A DNA stretch of 64,000 nt from Pantoea sp. CCBC3-3-1 (lineage in GTDB: Bacteria; Pseudomonadota; Gammaproteobacteria; Enterobacterales; Enterobacteriaceae): NCBI RefSeq assembly GCF_007981265.1, contig NZ_CP034363.1, positions 3,968,001 through 4,032,000 on the forward strand, read 5' to 3'. A model generated the notes under the pieces. That model had not been told where the DNA came from. It made no database searches and saw only the letters and a program-made list of their open reading frames with translations. Position numbers and translations under genes: made by a program. Within the stretch, counting starts at the first letter, position 1. Each line of letters starts with the position of its first letter. Shown here piece after piece: positions 58,301 to 64,000 of this stretch.

Positions 58301-59197
58301 ATGAAACGCCCGGATTATCGAACGCTTCAGGCGCTGGATGCAGTGATCCGCGAGCGCGGTTTTGAACGTGCAGCGCAAAAGCTTTGTATTACTCAGTCGG
58401 CCGTTTCCCAACGCATCAAACAGTTGGAAAATATGTTCGGCCAGCCGTTGCTGGTACGTACCGTTCCCCCCCGCCCTACTGAGCAGGGACAAAAATTGCT
58501 GGCCTTACTGCATCAGGTCGAGCTGCTGGAAGAAGAATGGCTGGGCGACGAGAACAGCGGTACGACGCCTTTGCTGCTGTCGCTGGCGGTCAATGCCGAC
58601 AGTCTGGCAACCTGGCTGCTGCCCGCGCTGAAAACCGTCCTGACGGATTCTCCCGTGCGCCTTAATTTACAGGTAGAAGACGAAAGCCGTACCCAGGAAC
58701 GGCTGCGTCGTGGTGAAGTTGTCGGCGCGGTCAGTATCCAGCCTCAGCCGCTGCCTAGCTGCCTCGTCGATCGGTTAGGGGCGCTGGATTATCTCTTTGT
58801 GGGTTCAAAAGAGTTTGCTGCCCGCTATTTCCCGAATGGCGTGACGCGCTCTGCGCTGCTGAAAGCGCCAGCGGTCGCTTTTGATCATCTTGATGATATG
58901 CATCAGGCTTTTTTACAGCAGAATTTCGATCTGTCGCCGGGTAGCGTGCCCTGCCATATCGTCAACTCTTCAGAGGCTTTTGTGCAGCTGGCGCGGCAGG
59001 GAACAACCTGCTGTATGATCCCGCATCTGCAAATTGAACGCGAGCTGGCGGAAGGCGATCTGATCGATTTAACACCGGGCCTGTTTCAGCGCCGTATGCT
59101 TTACTGGCACCGCTTTGCCCCGGAAAGCCGCCTGATGCGTAAAGTGACCGATGCGCTGATTGCACACGGGCATCGCGTACTGCGTCAAAGCGAATAA
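58301..59197 (+). CDS. argP: LysR-type regulator ArgP (IciA)
   Basis: 298 aa (E. coli 297). Activates argO on arginine and, bound to lysine, traps polymerase; also acts on dapB, gdhA and others. [23 protein letters not shown], effector domain [19 protein letters not shown] and [20 protein letters not shown]. Its main target argO lies 1.0 kb downstream, divergent, with a frameshift in this sequence. Confidence 0.96.
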   Translation: MKRPDYRTLQALDAVIRERGFERAAQKLCITQSAVSQRIKQLENMFGQPLLVRTVPPRPTEQGQKLLALLHQVELLEEEWLGDENSGTTPLLLSLAVNADSLATWLLPALKTVLTDSPVRLNLQVEDESRTQERLRRGEVVGAVSIQPQPLPSCLVDRLGALDYLFVGSKEFAARYFPNGVTRSALLKAPAVAFDHLDDMHQAFLQQNFDLSPGSVPCHIVNSSEAFVQLARQGTTCCMIPHLQIERELAEGDLIDLTPGLFQRRMLYWHRFAPESRLMRKVTDALIAHGHRVLRQSE

Positions 59198-59201
59198 AAT
59201 T

Positions 59202-59221
59202 AAAGGGCCGGATGGCCCTTT
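59202..59221. terminator. Bidirectional hairpin between argP and yggE
   Basis: Perfect stem AAAGGGCC / GGCCCTTT with GGAT loop, five bases after the argP stop and 23 from the yggE stop. Both flanks are only moderately A/T rich. Confidence 0.7.
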
Positions 59222-59243
59222 GGTACAGCTGTCGTACAAGCTG

Positions 59244-59969
59244 CTACGGATTACGTTTCAGCTCAAACACCACATCAACCTGATCGTCAAAATGAATACT
59301 CTGCTGCTCGTAGGTCTGCGCGGCGGAGGTCATTGGCGCGGCGTCAGCAGCTTTAAACATTCTGGCCACCGGCATCGGCTGATAGTTGGCAACGTGGTAG
59401 CGGATGCTGTAGACCGGCCCTAACTGAGTGTTAAAGCCTTTCGCCAGCGCACCTGCCTGCTGAGTGGCATTCTCGATAGCGGCCTGACGGGCTTTATCAC
59501 GGTAGCTGTCAGGGTTCGCCACGCCCAGCTCCACGGAGCGGATTTCATTCAGACCGGACTTCAACGCCCCATCCAACAGCTCATTCAACTTGTCCAGCTG
59601 GCGTAGCGTGACCTGAACCTGACGTACGGCACGATAGCCTTTCAGCTCTGATTTACCGTCTTTCAGATAATCATATTCAGGCTGAGTACGCAGGTTAGCA
59701 GCATTAATATCTTTCTTCTCAATGCCGTTTTTTTGCAGAAAATCGAAATACTGGGCGACGCGCGCGTCAGCCTGCTTTTTCGCTTCTGAAGCATCTTTTG
59801 ATGACACACTGACTTCTATTGCCAGCGTGGCAATATCAGGCGTAGCGTCTACGCTGGCCTGGCCTGATGTCACCACGTGCGGGCCATTGGGTAATTCATC
59901 AGCCATTGCTGCGGCAGGTAGAACAGACAATCCAACTATTGCGGCCAGAGCCGATTTTGTAAGCTTCAC
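59244..59969 (-). CDS. yggE: Oxidative-stress defence protein YggE (SIMPL domain)
   Basis: 241 aa (E. coli 246). Signal peptide ending in AMA before residue 24, so periplasmic or envelope located. SIMPL (DUF541) domain: VVTSGQASVDATPDIATLAI at the start of the mature protein and YRAVRQVQVTLRQLDKL in the middle. In E. coli its overproduction lowers reactive oxygen; mechanism unknown. Confidence 0.93.
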   Translation of the reverse strand: MKLTKSALAAIVGLSVLPAAAMADELPNGPHVVTSGQASVDATPDIATLAIEVSVSSKDASEAKKQADARVAQYFDFLQKNGIEKKDINAANLRTQPEYDYLKDGKSELKGYRAVRQVQVTLRQLDKLNELLDGALKSGLNEIRSVELGVANPDSYRDKARQAAIENATQQAGALAKGFNTQLGPVYSIRYHVANYQPMPVARMFKAADAAPMTSAAQTYEQQSIHFDDQVDVVFELKRNP

Positions 59970-60114
59970 TGAATTCCTCCATGGGATTTAATCACATCCG
60001 GGCAGAAAACGGACGGCACGAACCGCCAGTCAATTGTTCCGTTATAGTGCAACAGCTTATGTTAGTGCCTGAATCGCTCTCCGACTATGATCTCCATTCC
60101 TGGAGTACGTTTCT

Positions 60115-60734
60115 TTACAACCAGCCTAATGCCTGAAGAGCCAGTTTTAACGCAATCGCCCACATTACCAGCCCAACCACCAGGTTAATAACACGCTGAG
60201 ACGTCGCGGTGTTTAATCGGGGAGAGAGCCAGGCTGCCAGCAGCGCCAGACTGAAAAACCACAGCAGCGAAGCGCTGGCCGAGCCGAGCGCAAACCAGCG
60301 GCGAGATTCGGCAGGTAATTGTCCGCCCAGGCTTCCGAGCACCATAAAGGTGTCAATATAGACATGCGGATTAAGCCAGGTGACGGCCATCATTGTTGCG
60401 ACAATTCGCCAGCGCCCCTGCCTCAGCGCGTTAGCGCTGGCCAGTTCAATATTACCGCTGGCGGCGGTACGTAAGGCACCCAGACCATACCAGAGCAGAA
60501 ACAGTACCCCGCCCCATGTCACCAGGTTAAGCAGCAACGGTGACTGCGTTAATAATGCGCTGCCGCCAAATACCCCGGCGCAAATCAATACAATATCGCT
60601 TAGCGTGCAGAGACCTGCCGTCATCAAATGATACTGTCTGCGAACGCCCTGGTTCATCACGAACGCGTTTGTGGCCCCAAAGGCAGGATCAGCGCGGCAC
60701 CCAACGCCATCCCCTGGAAAAAAACAGAAATCAT
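60115..60734 (-). pseudogene. argO: Arginine exporter ArgO, interrupted by a one-base deletion
   Basis: LysE-family inner-membrane exporter of arginine. ATG 60734 opens with [22 protein letters not shown], then the frame breaks. The rest (NAFV) [20 protein letters not shown]... to the end is in the next frame and intact, with [17 protein letters not shown] and [20 protein letters not shown]. At 60668-60670 the minus strand has three A in CCACAAACGCG where the protein needs four (CCA CAA AAC GCG). Restoring one A gives 206 aa (E. coli 211). It is either a true inactivation or a homopolymer reading error. Without repair the cell would lose ArgP-driven arginine/canavanine export. Alternative: initiation from GTG at 60660, giving a protein without TM1. 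Confidence 0.88.
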
Positions 60735-60842
60735 GGTCTATTCCTCAATCTTAACCTGGTGGCGGCGAGTTTATAGCGAGGTTAACATTAGAGGAAATGG
60801 AAAGAACTTATGGTTTATCAGAATAGCTAATGATGCAGAACT

Positions 60843-60872
60843 AAAAAAAGAGCGGCACTGATGTCCGCTCTT
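60843..60872 (-). terminator. Intrinsic terminator of mscS
   Basis: Stem AAGAGCGG / CCGCTCTT-type with short loop and seven A on the plus strand (T run in the transcript), 33 nt beyond the mscS stop. Confidence 0.9.
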
Positions 60873-60904
60873 CTGAGAAGATTATCGGGCAAAATCGTCT
60901 GATA

Positions 60905-61813
60905 TTACTTAGAAGTCACCGGTTCTGCTTTGCTTAACGTCTGCGCGTCAGCCTCTTCTTTTGGCTCAGCCGTTTTATCCTGATGCAGGTGAACATCCAT
61001 CTGCGGATAAGGAATGCCGATATTGTTAGCATCCAGCGTACGTTTGAAGTTTTTCATCAGATCCCAGTAAACATTTTGCAGATCGCCCGCATTGCTCCAG
61101 CAGCGCACCACAAAGTTCACTGATGATGCTGCCAGTTCATTCAGCCCAATCTGAACGCCCATATCCTGGAGAACACGCGGATCGGCATCAACCACTTCGC
61201 GCAACAGTTTAAGCACCCGATCGACATCCGCGTCATAGGCCACACCGATAATGAATTCATTACGGCGCACCGGCTCGCGGGAATAGTTAACGATATTACC
61301 AGCAATGATTTTACCGTTTGGCACGACGACCGTCTTACCATCGGCTGATTTCAGCGTAGTCGAGAAAATCTGTACGTTCTGTACGGTTCCCATTACGCCG
61401 ATATCGATAAAGTCACCGGTACGGAAAGGACGGAAGATCACCAGCAGTACGCCTGCGGCCAGGTTACTCAGCGCACCCTGCACCGCCAGACCTGCGGCCA
61501 GACCAATTGCGCCTAACAGTGCAATCACCGAGGCCGTTTGCACGCCCACACGGTTTAATGCGGCGGTCAGCGTAAAGGCGATGATGCCGTAACGGGCAAT
61601 GGCCGCCAGGAAGTCGCATACGGTTGTATCGATATGTCGTGCTTTAAGCACTTTATTCAGTGCGTTAGAGACAATTTTTGCAACCAATACCCCAATGATA
61701 ATGATGATTATTGAGGCAACAATATTGACCGCATAGCTCAGTAGCAGTGCCTGGTTATGAACCAGCCAGCTACCCGCTCGGTTAACGCCATCTACTACGT
61801 TTAGATCTTCCAT
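60905..61813 (-). CDS. mscS: Small-conductance mechanosensitive channel MscS
   Basis: Homoheptameric inner-membrane channel that opens under membrane tension in hypo-osmotic shock. 302 aa (E. coli 286); the excess is a longer Glu/Lys-rich C-terminal tail after [10 protein letters not shown]. Three transmembrane helices; the pore helix TM3 has the Gly/Ala pattern [20 protein letters not shown], and the beta domain holds [20 protein letters not shown]. Confidence 0.96.
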   Translation of the reverse strand: MEDLNVVDGVNRAGSWLVHNQALLLSYAVNIVASIIIIIIGVLVAKIVSNALNKVLKARHIDTTVCDFLAAIARYGIIAFTLTAALNRVGVQTASVIALLGAIGLAAGLAVQGALSNLAAGVLLVIFRPFRTGDFIDIGVMGTVQNVQIFSTTLKSADGKTVVVPNGKIIAGNIVNYSREPVRRNEFIIGVAYDADVDRVLKLLREVVDADPRVLQDMGVQIGLNELAASSVNFVVRCWSNAGDLQNVYWDLMKNFKRTLDANNIGIPYPQMDVHLHQDKTAEPKEEADAQTLSKAEPVTSK

Positions 61814-61957
61814 CTGATTATCCTGTTGTTGCTCTCAACTGAGCGTTCGCAGTTATTCATTGCCAGGCAATGCTGACATCCCAAACAACAAGCGTAACCA
61901 AAAATGGGGCGTACTGCCAAATATCCAGTGAAATTAATAATTTGTTACCTAACGGGC

Positions 61958-61985
61958 AAAAAAAAGACCCCATAAAGGGGCCTTT
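61958..61985 (-). terminator. Intrinsic terminator of fbaA
   Basis: Stem AAGGCCCC / GGGGTCTT around TTTAT, with eight A on the plus strand giving the T run; 22 nt after the fbaA stop. Confidence 0.9.
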
Positions 61986-62006
61986 TATTCAGCAAGACGT
62001 TTTCGC

Positions 62007-63086
62007 TTAAAGCACGTCTACCGCATTCAGCTCTTTAAATGCCTGTTCCAGACGAGTAATCATTGAAGTCTGGGCAGAACGCAGCCATACACGCGGATCG
62101 TAGTATTTTTTGTTTGGCTTATCAGCGCCTTCCGGGTTACCCAGCTGGGCCTGAAGGTAGCCTTCGTTCTTTTTGTAGTATTGCAGGATGCCGTCCCAGG
62201 TCGCCCATTGGGTGTCGGTATCGATATTCATTTTAATCACGCCGTAGCCGATTGACTCTTCAATCTCAGCAGCGGAAGAACCAGAACCACCGTGGAAAAC
62301 GAAATCCAGCGAGTTATGCGGCAGGTTATGTTTTTTGGTCACATATTCCTGAGAATCACGCAGGATGGTTGGGGTCAGCTTGACGTTGCCTGGCTTATAA
62401 ACACCGTGTACGTTGCCGAAAGAGGCCGCAATGGTGAAGCGTGGGCTGATAGCGTTCAGCTTGGTGTAAGCATAATCAACATCTTCTGGCTGAGTGTACA
62501 GTGCAGAAGCATCCATATGGCTGTTGTCTACGCCATCTTCTTCACCGCCGGTACAGCCCAGTTCGATTTCCAGCGTCATGTCGATTTTCGCCATGCGTGC
62601 CAGATATTTGCTGCTGATTTCGATGTTTTCTTCCAGAGACTCTTCTGACAGATCGATCATGTGAGAAGAGAACAGTGGTTTACCTGTTTTGGCAAAGTGA
62701 GCTTCACCGGCATCCAGCAGACCATCGATCCACGGCAGCAGTTTTTTCGCGCAGTGGTCAGTGTGCAGGATAACTGGCACACCGTAGTGCTCAGCCATCT
62801 GATGAACGTGATGCGCACCAGAGATAGCGCCCAGAATTGCCGCAGCCTGTGGCTTATCGGATTTCAGGCCTTTGCCGGCAATAAATGCCGCACCGCCGTT
62901 AGAGAACTGGATGATGACCGGCGCTTTTACTTTCGCAGCGGTTTCCAGAACGGCGTTGATTGAGTCAGTGCCCACGCAGTTAACGGCTGGCAGAGCGAAT
63001 TTGTTTTCTTTGGCGACTTGGAAGATCTTCTGTACGTCATCACCGGTGACAACGCCTGGTTTTACGAAATCAAAAATTTTAGACAT
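62007..63086 (-). CDS. fbaA: Fructose-bisphosphate aldolase, class II
   Basis: Zn-dependent aldolase of glycolysis and gluconeogenesis, 359 aa as in E. coli. Zn ligand His110 region VILHTDHCAKKLLPWIDG, LEIELGCTGGEEDGVDNSHM (ligand Glu and activating loop), FHGGSGSSAAEIEESIGYGV with a further His ligand. Follows pgk on the same strand after 95 bp. Confidence 0.97.
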   Translation of the reverse strand: MSKIFDFVKPGVVTGDDVQKIFQVAKENKFALPAVNCVGTDSINAVLETAAKVKAPVIIQFSNGGAAFIAGKGLKSDKPQAAAILGAISGAHHVHQMAEHYGVPVILHTDHCAKKLLPWIDGLLDAGEAHFAKTGKPLFSSHMIDLSEESLEENIEISSKYLARMAKIDMTLEIELGCTGGEEDGVDNSHMDASALYTQPEDVDYAYTKLNAISPRFTIAASFGNVHGVYKPGNVKLTPTILRDSQEYVTKKHNLPHNSLDFVFHGGSGSSAAEIEESIGYGVIKMNIDTDTQWATWDGILQYYKKNEGYLQAQLGNPEGADKPNKKYYDPRVWLRSAQTSMITRLEQAFKELNAVDVL

Positions 63087-63152
63087 GTCTTTTGTCCTGT
63101 TTCGTCGGTCGTAGTAAGAGATTCTGTACCTGATAGTCAGGTCAATCGTTCA

Positions 63153-63173
63153 GGCGGGAGCAAAACTCCCGCC
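63153..63173. other. Intercistronic hairpin between pgk and fbaA
   Basis: Perfect stem GGCGGGAG / CTCCCGCC with loop CAAAA, eight bases after the pgk stop, without a T run. In E. coli the epd-pgk-fbaA mRNA is processed and has several promoters; this hairpin may stabilise or partly end the pgk message. Confidence 0.6.
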
Positions 63174-63180
63174 CCAGAGA

Positions 63181-64000
63181 TTACTGTTTTGCGCGCTCTT
63201 CCAGCATGGCTACTGCTGGCAGTTTTTTGCCTTCCACGAACTCCAGGAATGCACCGCCGCCGGTAGAAATGTAGGAAATTTTGTCTTCGATGCCGAAGAG
63301 GTCGATTGCTGCCAGCGTATCACCGCCGCCTGCGATAGAGAATGCGTCGCTGTCTGCAATGGCTTTCGCGACGATTTCAGTGCCCTTACGGAAGTTAGGG
63401 AACTCAAACACGCCCACCGGGCCATTCCACAGGATGGTTTTGGCTTCTTTCAGCAGCTTAGCCATGGCTTCAGCAGTTTCGTCGCCAAAGTCCATGATCT
63501 CTTCGTTGTCTTGCACTTCGCTGACTTTTTTGACGGTAGAAGGCGCAGTTTCGGAGAACTCGGTGCCGACGCGGGAATCCGTTGGAACCGGAATTTTGAA
63601 CTCATCACGCAGTTTTTTGGCTGCATCAACGAAATCAGGTTCGTACAGTGACTTGCCTACGTTGTTGTCGATAGCCACGAAGGTGTTAGCGATACCGCCG
63701 CCAACGATGACCGTATCTGCAATTTTAACCAGTGAATTCAGTACGTCGAACTTGGTAGATACTTTAGAACCGCCGACGACGGCAACCATTGGGCGCTCAG
63801 GGCTTTTCAGGGCTTTACCCAGCGCTTCCAGCTCGTCTGCCAGCAGCGGGCCAGCACAGGCGACAGAGGCAAATTTACCAACGCCGTGAGTAGAGGCCTG
63901 CGCGCGGTGCGCCGTACCAAAGGCATCCATGACATAGATGTCGCACAGCGCAGCATATTTTTTAGCGAGCGTTTCGTCGTCTTTCTTTTCGCCTTTGTTA
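63181..64000 (-). CDS. pgk: Phosphoglycerate kinase, C-terminal part (5' end outside window)
   Basis: Transfers phosphate from 1,3-bisphosphoglycerate to ADP. 272 of the usual about 387 residues are visible, from [20 protein letters not shown] to the stop at 63181. Seen are [20 protein letters not shown], the nucleotide-domain motif [32 protein letters not shown] and the Gly-rich [16 protein letters not shown]. First visible gene of pgk-fbaA; epd would lie beyond the window edge by analogy with E. coli. Confidence 0.96.
   Translation of the reverse strand, partial: NKGEKKDDETLAKKYAALCDIYVMDAFGTAHRAQASTHGVGKFASVACAGPLLADELEALGKALKSPERPMVAVVGGSKVSTKFDVLNSLVKIADTVIVGGGIANTFVAIDNNVGKSLYEPDFVDAAKKLRDEFKIPVPTDSRVGTEFSETAPSTVKKVSEVQDNEEIMDFGDETAEAMAKLLKEAKTILWNGPVGVFEFPNFRKGTEIVAKAIADSDAFSIAGGGDTLAAIDLFGIEDKISYISTGGGAFLEFVEGKKLPAVAMLEERAKQ

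Noticed and set aside
57440..58492. Longer rpiA frame with 131 extra N-terminal codons
   Set aside because: The extension has no similarity to the family and runs through the argP start region; the ATG at 58099 gives the normal 219 aa.
60115..60660. argO as an intact 181-aa gene from GTG 60660
   Set aside because: The missing N-terminal helix is encoded directly upstream, one base out of frame.
1..64000. CRISPR array, tRNA or rRNA genes, complete insertion sequence, prophage
   Set aside because: Nothing with regular spaced repeats, tRNA cloverleaf ends, transposase or integrase motifs was found; XerD is the housekeeping recombinase.

Overview
The window looks like a chromosomal segment of a gamma-proteobacterium of the order Enterobacterales, most likely an Erwiniaceae member (Pantoea/Erwinia type). 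The basis is near-E. coli protein sequence and gene order (tas-lplT-aas; galR/lysA/lysR; prfB-lysS; recJ-dsbC-xerD/fldB; sdhE-ygfZ; gcvTHP-ubiI-ubiH-pepP-ygfB/zapA-ssrS-fau; serA-rpiA-argP-yggE-argO-mscS-fbaA-pgk), combined with an accessory load absent from that part of E. coli K-12. The family assignment is inference; no 16S rRNA is present.

Layout. 1-4257: conserved end of the tas / lplT-aas block for lysophospholipid repair. 4258-28982: an expanded interval between aas and galR. In E. coli K-12 this interval is short and holds the sRNA genes omrA and omrB. Here it carries, almost all on the minus strand, a four-gene MdtABC/MuxABC-type RND pump with its outer-membrane lipoprotein; a three-gene AcrAB/OprM-type RND pump; a frameshifted DUF2931 lipoprotein gene; a lipidated subtilisin-like autotransporter; an FtsI (PBP3) paralogue; one OmrA/OmrB-type sRNA; a low-GC two-gene module I do not recognise; and a BisC-type molybdoenzyme. 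29192-34833: galR with an upstream GalR-type operator, lysA and lysR, an MFS exporter and a trypsin-like lipoprotein. 34893-44750: lysS, prfB with its programmed frameshift, recJ, dsbC, xerD, fldB, a small insertion with a truncated gene and two long hairpins, then cptA-sdhE, ygfZ and trhA. 45040-55874: glycine cleavage operon gcvTHP, ubiquinone hydroxylases ubiI and ubiH, pepP, ygfB, and divergently zapA, 6S RNA and fau. 55909-64000: serA, rpiA, argP, yggE, an argO broken by one missing base, mscS, fbaA and a partial pgk.

How the genes work together. Much of the housekeeping content feeds one-carbon, amino-acid and envelope metabolism: SerA makes the serine that becomes glycine, GcvTHP oxidises glycine to give methylene-THF, and Fau recycles 5-formyl-THF. 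LysR/LysA make lysine, while ArgP normally drives the exporter ArgO (here interrupted). UbiI and UbiH act in ubiquinone synthesis. DsbC and RecJ have a 2-bp gap between their genes. The accessory part is dominated by the envelope: two RND pumps, surface and lipid-anchored proteases, a second PBP3 and an OmpR-type sRNA that in E. coli silences outer-membrane proteins.

Most promising undescribed items: the overlapping low-GC gene pair at 26009-26651, the lipidated S8 autotransporter, the serine-rich insert in the MdtB-like pump subunit, and the small island with two long hairpins at 41733-42152. None of these can be assigned a new function from sequence alone.
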